The notes: a model not told the origin generated them from the sequence alone. Shown: positions 53,853 through 62,403, counted from the first letter of the stretch. The stretch: DNA of 64,000 nucleotides from Phenylobacterium montanum (GCF_018135625.1 NZ_CP073078.1:4496501-4560500); one strand, 5' to 3'. Program-made: numbers and translations.

Positions 53853-54056
53853 ATGCAAGCGTTGCTCGAGAACCATAAGCAAATTTCGGCCGAATGGGTG
53901 CTGTGGCTGCCCATGCTGGGCCTGTGGGCCCAGGCTGCCCTGGCGGCCCTTGGGCTGAACCGCGGCAAGCGTCGCGAGCCGCGCAAGCCGGCGACGCCCA
54001 AGGCCCGCCAGCCCTTTGATCCCGCCTGCCCGCCGCGCCTGATCACGCCGCGCTGA
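53853..54056 (+). CDS. Small hypothetical protein with hydrophobic segment
   Basis: A 67-residue frame with GACGGAGACGG upstream of ATG 53853. It has a short hydrophobic stretch EWVLWLPMLGLWAQAALAAL followed by a basic Pro/Lys/Arg tail (NRGKRREPRKPATPKARQ). This could be a single-span membrane microprotein. No family recognised. It is divergent from the LysR gene. Confidence 0.45.
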   Translation: MQALLENHKQISAEWVLWLPMLGLWAQAALAALGLNRGKRREPRKPATPKARQPFDPACPPRLITPR

Positions 54057-54081
54057 AGCTTGATATGGGAGTTCGCCGCTC

Positions 54082-54285
54082 ATGACTGAAGAGCAAGCCC
54101 TGAACGGAAAGCTGCTCGCCGCGCTGCTGCTGACAGAACGCCGTCAGCAGCGCCGGCGGGGTTTCCGTCCTGTTGTGGAGATTGTCCCGGGCGATGTGAA
54201 ATCCAGGGCTCCTCGCGGTCGCTCGCCGCTGTGGCGCGATCCGGTCCGGGGCGCGCCAGGGCGACGGGCGGCCACTGTCCTGTGA
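54082..54285 (+). CDS. Small hypothetical basic protein
   Basis: A 67-residue frame beginning MTEEQALNGKLLAALLLTER RQQRRRGFRPVVEIVPGD, with GGGAG about 10 bases before the ATG. The second half is Arg/Pro-rich and may be out of evolutionary constraint. It lies between another small frame and the DMT transporter gene. No recognised family; it may not be a real gene. Confidence 0.35.
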   Translation: MTEEQALNGKLLAALLLTERRQQRRRGFRPVVEIVPGDVKSRAPRGRSPLWRDPVRGAPGRRAATVL

Positions 54286-54356
54286 TGACAGCCGCCGGCC
54301 AGGCCGCATGATGGCCTCATGCGGCGGCGGGTTGATTCGACAGCGGGTGGGGCGCG

Positions 54357-55196
54357 ATGAGCCCGGCGATCCTGGGCCTGGTGCTGGCGGCGGCCCTGCT
54401 GCACGCCAGCTGGAACGCGCTTCTGAAACAGGCCGGCGACCGGCGATGGATGACCATCGTCATGCAGCTGACCTCCATGGCCGTCGCCGGCGTCGTCGCC
54501 GTGTTCCTGCCGCTCCCGGCCTCGCACAGTTGGCCCTGGCTGGTGGCCGGGGCGATCGTGCACATCGGCTACAACATCTTCCTGGTGCGGGCGCTGAGCC
54601 TGGGCGACCTCGGCGAGATCTATCCGATCTCGCGCGGGGCCTCGCCGGTGATGGTGGCGGCGGGGGCGGCGATCGCGGCCCACGATCACCTGACGCTGCA
54701 GCAGGTGGTGGGCATAGCCGTGGTCTCGGGCGGCATTGTCAGCCTGCGTAGGGGCGCGGGGCGGCCGATGCCTGCCGCGGCGATCCTGGTGGCCCTGGCC
54801 ACTGCTGGCTTCACCGCCGCCTACACCATCATCGACGGCATGGGCGCACGCCAGTCGGCTGGCGTTGCGTCCTATATCGCCTGGCTTTGGGTGCTGGACG
54901 GGGTGTTCACCGGCGGCTGGTTCCTGCTGGCCCAGCGGCGCGACGGCGGGGCCAGGCCGAGCCTGGGCCAGACTGCGACCGGCGCTGTCGGCGGGCTGAT
55001 CGCCATGGCGGCCTACAGCGCCGTGATCCTGGCCACGACCCTGGGCGCTCTGGGCGCGGTGTCGGCCTTGCGCGAAACCAGCGTGCTGTTCGCGGCCGTG
55101 ATCGGCGCCCTGTTCCTGGGCGAGCGGCTGACGGCGGCGCGGCTCCTGTCCTGCCTGGCCATCGTCGCCGGCTCGGTGATCATCTCGCTGGGCTAG
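54357..55196 (+). CDS. EamA/DMT-superfamily transporter
   Basis: The 279-residue membrane protein has about ten helices in two EamA repeats (LGLVLAAALLHASWNALLKQ; IYPISRGASPVMVAAGAAIA; then LVALATAGFTAAYTIIDGMG and VSALRETSVLFAAVIGALFL GERLTAARLLSCLAIVAGSV). HASWNALLK and the GERLT-type end of the second repeat are typical of drug/metabolite exporters. The substrate is unknown. It converges on the sugar transferase gene with 3 bp between their ends. Confidence 0.9.
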   Translation: MSPAILGLVLAAALLHASWNALLKQAGDRRWMTIVMQLTSMAVAGVVAVFLPLPASHSWPWLVAGAIVHIGYNIFLVRALSLGDLGEIYPISRGASPVMVAAGAAIAAHDHLTLQQVVGIAVVSGGIVSLRRGAGRPMPAAAILVALATAGFTAAYTIIDGMGARQSAGVASYIAWLWVLDGVFTGGWFLLAQRRDGGARPSLGQTATGAVGGLIAMAAYSAVILATTLGALGAVSALRETSVLFAAVIGALFLGERLTAARLLSCLAIVAGSVIISLG

Positions 55197-55199
55197 GGT

Positions 55200-55862
55200 T
55201 CAGCGCGCCCCGCGGCGCCCGAGCACGGCCGGGGCGGTGGCCAAAAGGATCTTGAAGTCCAGGCCAAGGCAGCGGGAGCGGGCGTAGATCACGTCCAGGG
55301 CCACCCGCCGGCGATAGCGCAGGTCGCTGCGGCCGCTGACCTGCCACAGGCCCGTAATGCCAGGGCGCATTTGGCAGTAGTAGCGGAAATAGCGGCGGTA
55401 GCGGGCGATCTCGGCCTGCACGATCGGCCGCGGGCCCACCAGGCTCATCTCGCCGCGCAGCACGTTGAGCAACTGCGGCAGTTCGTCCAGGCTCGAGCGG
55501 CGCAGGAACTGGCCCAGGGGCGTGATGCGGGGGTCGCAGGTCAGCTTGTGGTCGCGCTCCCACTCGGCGCGGGCCGCCGGATCGCGGGCCAGCAGGGCCT
55601 GCAGCTGGGCCTCGGCGTCCACCGCCATGCTGCGGAACTTGAAACACGGGAAGGTGCGGCCGAACCGGCCGATGCGCGGATGGGCGAACAGCACCGGCCC
55701 GCCGTCGTCGAGCTTGATCAGCACCGCCACCACCGCCATCAGCGGGGCGAAAAAGATCAGGATGGAAAGGCACAGGCCGATCTCCAGCGCCCGCGCCCAG
55801 CCTTCGTCGAAAACGATCCGTTCGGCGGATCTCATGTCGGCCTCTCGCGCAGTTTCGAGCAT
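55200..55862 (-). CDS. Undecaprenyl-phosphate sugar transferase (bacterial sugar transferase family)
   Basis: The 220-residue protein holds one membrane anchor (LCLSILIFFAPLMAVVAVLI) and the catalytic core: RTFPCFKFRSMAVDAE, SSLDELPQLLNVLRGEMSLV GPRP and RPGITGLWQVSGRSDLRYRR. This short form lacks the N-terminal four-helix part of WcaJ. It starts lipid-linked glycan assembly at the inner membrane for exopolysaccharide, holdfast or similar polymers. No other glycan genes except the GH16 glycanase across a 400-bp gap are present. Confidence 0.92.
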   Translation of the reverse strand: MLETAREADMRSAERIVFDEGWARALEIGLCLSILIFFAPLMAVVAVLIKLDDGGPVLFAHPRIGRFGRTFPCFKFRSMAVDAEAQLQALLARDPAARAEWERDHKLTCDPRITPLGQFLRRSSLDELPQLLNVLRGEMSLVGPRPIVQAEIARYRRYFRYYCQMRPGITGLWQVSGRSDLRYRRRVALDVIYARSRCLGLDFKILLATAPAVLGRRGAR

Positions 55863-56262
55863 GGAGATTGTGACGCCCTGTGTGACGCCGGCATGTAAGG
55901 CCTAGCGCGGCCGGCGGCGGTGACGATCGTCACCGTGCGGCTTGTGGAACCTGAGCCGTGCTTGTGCGTTGCGGCAACAAGCGGGTCAGTACGGCCCGCC
56001 CATGGGGTGTTCCGTACTTCGTAAAACTGGTTTGCAGCGCTGTGACGCCGCAACGGCAAGGCCTCGCGTTCCGCTGGCTTTGCTGTAAAGGCCGGTTGGC
56101 ATTCTTCGCTTTGCTCAGTTTAGACAGAATCATCGAATAACGTTGTTATATATATCGATCCAAATGCGGCTAAAAGCCGCTAACCCTTCTCGTTAACCAA
56201 ATATATCGCCGAGGCGTTATTCAACATCGGCTTATCTGGCGCGAAACCGAAGGGATCTCGTC
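55863..56262. promoter_or_regulatory. Divergent regulatory region between sugar transferase and glycanase genes
   Basis: This 400-bp gap has no gene. It holds TGTGACGCC three times (55869-55877, 55881-55889 and 56041-56049), the palindrome GGTGACGATCGTCACC (55919-55934) and an AT-rich stretch at about 56130-56210 (TTGTTATATATATCGAT, a small hairpin GCGGCTAAAAGCCGC, and GTTAACCAAATATAT). The last is a plausible promoter for the glycanase gene. The TGTGAC-type elements resemble CRP half-sites. Confidence 0.5.
55919..55934. promoter_or_regulatory. CRP-like 16-bp perfect palindrome
   Basis: GGTGACGATCGTCACC is a perfect dyad with the GGTGA-N6-TCACC layout of a CRP-type site, differing from TGTGA-N6-TCACA only at the outermost positions. 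It lies 57 bp upstream of the sugar transferase start and far from the glycanase start. Confidence 0.45.
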
Positions 56263-58215
56263 TTGACCACCTATTTGGATTTCAACGGCCTATCTACGCC
56301 GCTGAGCGCGGCGCCAACCTATTGGGCGTATACGACTACGGTTGGTCAGACCCTGACGGGCGTCAATCAGCCCGAGCAGCTGCGGGATTCACTGGGCGGT
56401 TCGCCAACCCTGGTCGGCGGCGCCGCCGACACGACCTTCAGCGTCATTTCGCCCACGACCAACATCGTCGCCCAGGCCGGATTCATCAATACGGTCGTCG
56501 CCTATCACAACTTCATCCTGCCGGCGAACGTGCAGAACCTGACCTTGGCGGGCGCCAGCTCGACCGGGACCGGGAACAGCATGAACGACCTGATCATCGC
56601 CCAGGGGCAGGGCGATACGGTGATCGCGGGAACCGGCAATGACGTGATGGTCGACGCCGGTGCGGGCAAAGACCTCTTCACCTTCAACACAGGCTTCGCC
56701 AAGGACGTCATCTACGGCTTCCAGGTCACCGGGACCAACGCCGACCGGATCGTCTTCACCGATCCGAACTATGCGAGCTTCGCCCAGATCCAGTCGCACC
56801 TGACCCAACAGGGCTCCGACGTGCTGCTGACGCTTTCCAGCACCTCGCAGATCCTGATCAAGGGCGTAAGTCTGTCCAGCCTCACGGCCAGCAACTTCGG
56901 CCTGCCGCATCCGGCGACCGGCTATGTGGACTTCAACGGCAACGCCATGCTGGGCAGCATGGCGCCGACCTATTGGGCGAACACGACCACGGTGGGCCAG
57001 ACCCTGACCGGGGTCGATCAGGCCGAGTCGCTGCGGGATTCTCTGGGCGGTTCGCCGACCTTGGTCGCCGGCAAGGGCGACACGACCTTCAGCGTCATTT
57101 CGCCGACGACCACGGTGGTGGGCCAGGCCGGGTTCATCAACACGGTCGTCGCGTATCACAGCTTCGTCCTGCCCTCGAACGTGCAGAACCTGACCCTGGC
57201 GGGCGCCAGCTCGACCGGAACCGGCAACAGCCTCAGCAACCTGATCATCGCCCAGGGCGCGGGCGACACCATCGTGGCGGGGACCGGCAATGACGTCCTT
57301 GTCGACGCGGGCGCCGGCCATGATCTCTTCACCTTCAACCCCGGCTTCGCCAAGGATGTCGTCTACGGCTTCCAGGTCTCGGGGACCGCGGCCGACCGGA
57401 TCGTGCTGACCGATCCCAACTTCGCGTCCTTCGCCCAGATCCAGTCGCATCTGACCCAGCAGGGTTCCGACACGCTGCTGACGCTTTCCAGCACCTCGCA
57501 GATCCTGATCAAAGGCGTGTCCGCGACCAGCCTCACGGCGGCGAACTTCGGCCTGGCCCAGCCGATGACCAGCTATCAGGACATCAACGGCCACGCCATG
57601 GCGGGGAGCATGGCCCCGGTCTACTGGGCGAACACGACCACGCTCGGCCAGACCCTGACCGGCCTCAACGAGCCCGAGAGCCTGCGGGACTCCCTGGGCG
57701 GCTCGCCAACCCTGATCGGCGGCAAGGGCGACACGACCTTCAGCGTCATTTCGCCGACCACGGCGGTCACGGCCCAGTCGGGCTACGTCAACACCGTCGT
57801 CGCCTATCGCGGCTTCACCCTGCCGGCGAACGTGCAAAACCTGACGGTGGTCGACGACCACTCCACCGGCGTCGGCAACAGCCTCAACAACCTGATCATC
57901 GCCCAGGGCCTGAACGACGCCATCGACGGCGGCATGGGCAACGACGTGCTGGTCGACGCCGGGGGCGGGCAGAGCGTGTTCACCTTCGATCCGGGCTTCG
58001 GGCAGGATGTGCTCTACGGCTTCAAGGTCAGCGGGACCAACGCCGACAAGATCGTGCTGACCGACCCGAGCATCACCAGCTTCGCCCAGGTCCAGTCGCA
58101 CCTGACCCAGGTCGGGTCCGACACCCTGCTGACCCTGTCGAGCGGGTCGGAGATCCTGCTGAAGGGCGTGACGGCGACCAGCCTGACGGCCAGCGACTTC
58201 GGCCTGCATCTCGAC
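56263..58215 (+). repeat. Three tandem 651-bp repeats within the glycanase gene
   Basis: Equivalent markers recur exactly 651 bp apart: TTCAACGGC at 56281 and 56932, ATCAACGGC at 57583. Copies run about 56263-56913, 56914-57564 and 57565-58215. Copies 1 and 2 look closest in DNA, copy 3 more diverged. The exact spacing and unchanged frame show duplication of a domain within the coding sequence. Confidence 0.9.
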
Positions 58216-59238
58216 ATGACCGGCATGACCGAAACCTTCGCCGGCGACTTCAGCAGCGGCCTCTCGCTCTACAACGCCTCGACCGGCGCCGGGACCTGGA
58301 AGTCCAACTTCGCCTTCGGCGTCCAGAGCGGGACGGGCGACTGGGCCAGCCGCACAGAAGTCGGCAACAGCGAACTCCAGCTCTATGTCGACCCCAGCTA
58401 CAAGGGCAGCGGCACGACCGCCCTGGGCATCAATCCGTTCTCGGTCTCGAACGGGATCCTCGATATCCACGCCACCGCGACGCCGACTGCCGACGTCACC
58501 TATCTGAACGGCTACCACTACACCTCGGGCCTGCTGACCACCGAGAAGTCGTTTTCGCAGCTCTACGGCTATTTCGAGATCAAGGCCCAGCTGCCGAATA
58601 CGCCCGGCGCCTGGCCGGCCTTCTGGATGCTGCCGACCAATCCGACCTCGGCCGCCGAGATCGACGTGCTGGAGGATTTCGGCGGAAGTCCTATCCACCA
58701 GACGGTGATCCATGGGGCGACCGGCTCGCCCAGCCAGACCTACTTCGTCAACACCGTGCCGACCGACGGGACCGCCTTCCACACCTACGGGGTGCTGTGG
58801 ACCTCGCACGAGATCGATTTCTATATCGACGGGGTCAATGTCGGCTCGACCCCGACGCCGTCGGACCTGAACACGCCGATGTACATGCTGACCAACCTGG
58901 CGGTGGGCGGGATTTCAGGCACGCCGGGCGCCGGCTTCAGCGCGGATATGCAGATCGCCTATATCCATGCCTACAGCCTCTCCAACCTGGCCAGCTCCAC
59001 TGCGCCGACGGCGGTGAAGGCGGCGGCCGCGGCGCAGACCTCGCTGGCGAGCCCGACGACGGCCACGGCGGCTGCAACGACATCGACGACGACGACGACC
59101 GAGCACGCCACCGCCACGACCGTCGCCCAGCCGGTCCATCTGATCGGCGATGCGCACGCCAGCCTGGACTTCTCATCTCTCGGCCTTGGCGGGCACGAGG
59201 TGGGCTTCGGCGCCCACATGCACGAGCATTGGGCCTGA
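56263..59238 (+). CDS. GH16 glycanase with three RTX-like N-terminal repeats
   Basis: The 991-residue protein starts at TTG 56263 after AAGGGA. Residues 1-651 are three 217-residue repeats, each with QTLTG, RDSLGGSPTL, TTFSVISPTT and a GNDVxVDAGxGxxLFTF strand resembling a Ca-binding RTX nonapeptide unit. Residues about 655-910 are a GH16 domain with nucleophile E799, D801 and acid/base E804 in AEIDVLEDFGG. A Thr/Ala-rich linker and GHEVGFGAHMHEHWA tail follow. No N-terminal signal peptide, so type I secretion is likely. It probably cleaves a beta-glucan or the cell's own exopolysaccharide. Confidence 0.87.
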   Translation: MTTYLDFNGLSTPLSAAPTYWAYTTTVGQTLTGVNQPEQLRDSLGGSPTLVGGAADTTFSVISPTTNIVAQAGFINTVVAYHNFILPANVQNLTLAGASSTGTGNSMNDLIIAQGQGDTVIAGTGNDVMVDAGAGKDLFTFNTGFAKDVIYGFQVTGTNADRIVFTDPNYASFAQIQSHLTQQGSDVLLTLSSTSQILIKGVSLSSLTASNFGLPHPATGYVDFNGNAMLGSMAPTYWANTTTVGQTLTGVDQAESLRDSLGGSPTLVAGKGDTTFSVISPTTTVVGQAGFINTVVAYHSFVLPSNVQNLTLAGASSTGTGNSLSNLIIAQGAGDTIVAGTGNDVLVDAGAGHDLFTFNPGFAKDVVYGFQVSGTAADRIVLTDPNFASFAQIQSHLTQQGSDTLLTLSSTSQILIKGVSATSLTAANFGLAQPMTSYQDINGHAMAGSMAPVYWANTTTLGQTLTGLNEPESLRDSLGGSPTLIGGKGDTTFSVISPTTAVTAQSGYVNTVVAYRGFTLPANVQNLTVVDDHSTGVGNSLNNLIIAQGLNDAIDGGMGNDVLVDAGGGQSVFTFDPGFGQDVLYGFKVSGTNADKIVLTDPSITSFAQVQSHLTQVGSDTLLTLSSGSEILLKGVTATSLTASDFGLHLDMTGMTETFAGDFSSGLSLYNASTGAGTWKSNFAFGVQSGTGDWASRTEVGNSELQLYVDPSYKGSGTTALGINPFSVSNGILDIHATATPTADVTYLNGYHYTSGLLTTEKSFSQLYGYFEIKAQLPNTPGAWPAFWMLPTNPTSAAEIDVLEDFGGSPIHQTVIHGATGSPSQTYFVNTVPTDGTAFHTYGVLWTSHEIDFYIDGVNVGSTPTPSDLNTPMYMLTNLAVGGISGTPGAGFSADMQIAYIHAYSLSNLASSTAPTAVKAAAAAQTSLASPTTATAAATTSTTTTTEHATATTVAQPVHLIGDAHASLDFSSLGLGGHEVGFGAHMHEHWA

Positions 59239-59246
59239 TCTGATCC

Positions 59247-59271
59247 GAAGGGCCGGTTGGCCCGGCCCTTC
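59247..59271. terminator. Hairpin between convergent glycanase and TonB receptor genes
   Basis: GAAGGGCCGG (59247-59256) pairs perfectly with CCGGCCCTTC (59262-59271), loop TTGGC. It lies between the convergent stop codons. There is no T-tract in either direction, so termination would depend on structure or Rho. Confidence 0.5.
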
Positions 59272-59280
59272 GCGCCTGCC

Positions 59281-61227
59281 TCAGAACGTCGCCCGCACGC
59301 CCACAAAGCCGCCGCGGCCCAGGCTGCCGTACTGGTAGGCGGTCTCGTAGTGGCGGTCGAACAGGTTCTCGATCCGGCCGTAGAGCTCGAACCGGCTGGT
59401 CAGCGGATAGGACGCCCTGAGGTCGACCACCGCATAGGGCTTCAGCACCTTCGGGACAGTGCTGAACGTGTTGGTGTCGAAAAACGCGTCATGGCTGTCG
59501 CCGGCATAGCGCACGGCCAGCGCCATTGTCAGCTTGTCCGGCCAGTCATAGCTCGCCGTTAGATTCGCCCTATTGCGCGGGCGGCGCAGCAGGGCTGTGT
59601 GGTCGGTCAAGTCCTCGGCGTCGGTATAGGTATAGTTGGCGGTCAGGCTGAGGGCCGGGGTCAGCTGGGCCTGGGCCTGCACCTCGACCCCCTCGGCGCC
59701 CGCGTGGCCGACATTGGCGTAGCCGCCGAACGGCGCGCCCGGCAGTTGCCCCAGGAACTGGATCAGGTCGCGGGTGTCGCGGCCGAAATAGGTCACCGAC
59801 AGCATGGCCCGGCGGTTCCGGAAATGCTGTTCGACGCCCAGGTCCCAGCTGTTGTCGGTCTCGGGCCTCAGGCTCGCCAGGTGCAGGGTCTGGCTGCCGT
59901 AGGCGCTATAGAGCTGGTAGAGCGAGGGCGCCTTGAACCCTTGCCCGAAGCTGGCGCGCAGGATGGTGTTCCCGCCGTTCAGCGACCAGGCGGCCGAGGC
60001 CTGGCCGGTGGTGTGGCCGCCGAAGGTCGAGTGCTGGTCCTGGCGCACGCCGGCGGTCAGGTTCAGGCCCGGGATCACCTCGCCCTCGATCTGGGCGTAG
60101 CCGCTGGCCAGCTCGGCGTGGGCCTTCAGCGGCGGGGTCGGGCCGAAGTCGTAGGCCGGGGTGTTGGTGGTGATGCTCGTGCGTTCGTACTGGGCGCCAA
60201 AGATGGCCCGATAGCCTTGGGCGATGCTCCATACGCCCTGGTACTCGACACGCTCGGCGGCGCCGTAGCTGTAGAAGGTCTCGTCGTTGACCCCCAGGCC
60301 CGGGTCGTAGAGCCGGCGGTCGATGTCGGTGTACTGCACCGCCAGCCGGTTTTTCAGCGCCCCGGCGAACAGCCCGAAGTTCAGGCCCGCATAGCCGACA
60401 TACTGGTCGGAAATCCCGAATTCGGCGTCGTCGCCAAAGGTGAAGGTCGGGGTGTCGTAGCCGTCGAAGGCGACATGGCTATGGGTGGCGTAGCCACGCA
60501 GGTCGAGCTGAACGTCGGGGGTGATCGCATAGCCCAGCCGGCCGCTGAACGCCGAGTTCCGGAACCCGTCCAACTCGTGGCCGCCGAAAGCCTTGTCGAA
60601 GGCCGAGATCCCGTCGGTGGCGTAGTAGCCGCCGGCGAGGCGCAGGCTGATCGGACCCTCGGTTCCGCCGACGGCGGCGCGGTAGTACTGCGTTCCGCGA
60701 GAACCACCCTCGGCGCTGGCCTCGCCGCTGACGCCTTGCCCCGGCTCGGCGGTGACGATGTTGACCACTCCGCCCATGGCCTGGCTGCCCCACAGGGTCG
60801 ATTGCGCGCCGCGCAGCGCCTCGATGCGCGAGATGTCGCCGGTGAGCAGGTTGGAGAAGTCGAGCCCGCTGCTGGGCGTGCCAGGATCGGTCAGGGGCAC
60901 GCCGTCGACCACCACCAGGGTCTGATCGGAATCGGCGCCCCGGATAAAGATCGAGGTGACCTGACCCTCGCCGCCGTTGCGTTCGACGCTGATCCCGGGG
61001 ACCTGCTGCAAAAGATCGGTGACCACAGTGGCCTGGCTGGCCTGGATGGCGCCGGCGTCCAGCACGGTGACCGAGACGCCGACCTTGGACTGCGGGTCGG
61101 GGGCGCGGTTGGCGACCACCACGATCTCGTCGTTCGGTTGGGTCTGCTGGGCGAGGGCGAGCCCGGGCGCGGCGACCAGGGCGGCGCCGGCCAGGAGGAG
61201 GGACTTTCGAAGGCGTAACTTGGGCAT
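59281..61227 (-). CDS. btuB: TonB-dependent vitamin B12 receptor, BtuB type
   Basis: The 648-residue outer-membrane receptor has a signal peptide (KSLLLAGAALVAAPGLALAQ), a TonB-box-like DEIVVVANRAP, a plug domain (IFIRGADSDQTLVVVDGVPL; EALRGAQSTLWGSQAMGGVV NIVT) and a 22-strand barrel ending GRGGFVGVRATF with a terminal Phe. BtuB-type length (about 610-650) and the cobalamin riboswitch directly upstream indicate import of cobalamin or a cobinamide. ATG 61227 is used. No btuCDF genes are in the window. Confidence 0.93.
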   Translation of the reverse strand: MPKLRLRKSLLLAGAALVAAPGLALAQQTQPNDEIVVVANRAPDPQSKVGVSVTVLDAGAIQASQATVVTDLLQQVPGISVERNGGEGQVTSIFIRGADSDQTLVVVDGVPLTDPGTPSSGLDFSNLLTGDISRIEALRGAQSTLWGSQAMGGVVNIVTAEPGQGVSGEASAEGGSRGTQYYRAAVGGTEGPISLRLAGGYYATDGISAFDKAFGGHELDGFRNSAFSGRLGYAITPDVQLDLRGYATHSHVAFDGYDTPTFTFGDDAEFGISDQYVGYAGLNFGLFAGALKNRLAVQYTDIDRRLYDPGLGVNDETFYSYGAAERVEYQGVWSIAQGYRAIFGAQYERTSITTNTPAYDFGPTPPLKAHAELASGYAQIEGEVIPGLNLTAGVRQDQHSTFGGHTTGQASAAWSLNGGNTILRASFGQGFKAPSLYQLYSAYGSQTLHLASLRPETDNSWDLGVEQHFRNRRAMLSVTYFGRDTRDLIQFLGQLPGAPFGGYANVGHAGAEGVEVQAQAQLTPALSLTANYTYTDAEDLTDHTALLRRPRNRANLTASYDWPDKLTMALAVRYAGDSHDAFFDTNTFSTVPKVLKPYAVVDLRASYPLTSRFELYGRIENLFDRHYETAYQYGSLGRGGFVGVRATF

Positions 61228-61316
61228 GAGATGGACTCCAGAGAGCGACGTTGACTGACACGTCGCCTCTCGGGAGATCCCCGTTCGCTCGGCGCACCCC
61301 GGCCGGACGAAGGACG

Positions 61317-61500
61317 ACCGCGTCAGGCAGGTCTCCTGGCTCGTGGGTCTTCGCCAACACGCATCGCCTTCCCGGAGTCTCGACCTTTCGGCCTTCGGCT
61401 CCAGTGGCCCTTGATGCGCAGGCTCGCCATCTACAGTTGCGGGGGCAGCCCGGATCGCTCGTCCGAGTTCCCTTTTCACCCCTTTCGGGGACCTGACACA
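61317..61500 (-). promoter_or_regulatory. Cobalamin (AdoCbl) riboswitch
   Basis: On the minus strand the conserved elements appear in order: GGGGTGAAAAGGG (near 61470-61482), TGCCCCCGCAACTGTAGAT (the B12 box, near 61431-61448), CCACTG (near 61402-61408) and AGCCAGGAGACCTGCCTGAC (61322-61341). This matches the cobalamin riboswitch core. It ends about 90 bp before the btuB start codon, so it would reduce btuB expression when B12 is plentiful. Confidence 0.95.
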
Positions 61501-61557
61501 GGCCGCGAACTAGGCCGTTCGGGTTGCGGCGTCAACTGGCTCGACGCGGCGGCAAGG

Positions 61558-62403
61558 TCAGGCCAGCCGTTCGGCGTGCCAGCGCAGGTGGTCGTCCATG
61601 AAGCTGGAGATGAAGTAGTAGCTGTGGTCGTAGCCGGGCTGCAGACGCAGGGTCAGGGGCAGGCCCGCCGCTTCGCAGGCCGCCTGCAGCAATTCGGGCT
61701 TCAGCTGGCTTTCCAGAAAATTGTCGGCCCCGCCCTGGTCGACCAGGATCTCCTTCACCCGCGCGCCGTCCTCGATCAGGGCGGTGGCGTCATGGGCGCG
61801 CCAGGCGGCCTGGTCCCGGCCCAGATATCCGCCCAGCGCCTTATGCCCCCAGGGACAGCGCATCGGCGAGACGATCGGGGCGAAGGCGGAAACCGAGCGG
61901 AAGCGGTCGGGGTTCTTCAGGGCGATGGTCAGTGCCCCGTGGCCGCCCATGGAATGGCCCATGATCGCCTGCCGGCCCATGTCGGCCGGGAAATGCGCCT
62001 GAATCAGCGCGGGCAGCTCGCCGGTGATGTAGCTGTACATCCGGTAGTTCTCGGCGAACGGCGCCTGGGTGGCGTCGACATAGAAGCCGGCGCCCAGGCC
62101 GAAGTCGTAGGCGGCCTCGGCGTCGTCCGGCACCCCCTCGCCGCGCGGGCTGGTGTCCGGGGCGACGAAGATCAGGCCCAGCTCGGCGCAGGCTTTGCGG
62201 AACTCGCCCTTTTCGGTGACATTGGCGTGGGTGCAGGTCAGGCCCGACAGGTACCAGACCACCGGCAGGGGCGCGCCGGCCTCGGCCTGGGGCGGCAGGA
62301 ACACCGAAAAGGTCATCGGGGTCCCGGTTTCGCCCGAGGCGTGGCGATAGACGCCCTGGACGCCGCCGAAGCTCTTGGTGGTGGACACGGTCTCGAAGGT
62401 CAT
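61558..62403 (-). CDS. fghA: S-formylglutathione hydrolase
   Basis: The 281-residue esterase-D family enzyme hydrolyses S-formylglutathione to formate and glutathione in formaldehyde detoxification. The nucleophile is S151 in QAIMGHSMGGHGALTIAL; the acid lies in DQGGADNFLESQL and the His in PGYDHSYYFISSFM. VVWYLSGLTCTHANVTEKGE is the oxyanion-loop region. ATG 62403. The usual partner, glutathione-dependent formaldehyde dehydrogenase (adhC/frmA), is not in the window. It lies upstream of the riboswitch on the same strand. Confidence 0.95.
   Translation of the reverse strand: MTFETVSTTKSFGGVQGVYRHASGETGTPMTFSVFLPPQAEAGAPLPVVWYLSGLTCTHANVTEKGEFRKACAELGLIFVAPDTSPRGEGVPDDAEAAYDFGLGAGFYVDATQAPFAENYRMYSYITGELPALIQAHFPADMGRQAIMGHSMGGHGALTIALKNPDRFRSVSAFAPIVSPMRCPWGHKALGGYLGRDQAAWRAHDATALIEDGARVKEILVDQGGADNFLESQLKPELLQAACEAAGLPLTLRLQPGYDHSYYFISSFMDDHLRWHAERLA

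Noticed and set aside
56389-58809. 806-residue open frame antisense to the glycanase gene
   Set aside because: It mirrors the repeats and GH16 domain of the forward gene; its product is Gly/Arg/Val/Asp-rich without recognisable domains.
59599-61218. 539-residue plus-strand frame opposite btuB
   Set aside because: The minus-strand gene has a signal peptide, plug, barrel and riboswitch; the reverse frame is a GC-bias shadow.
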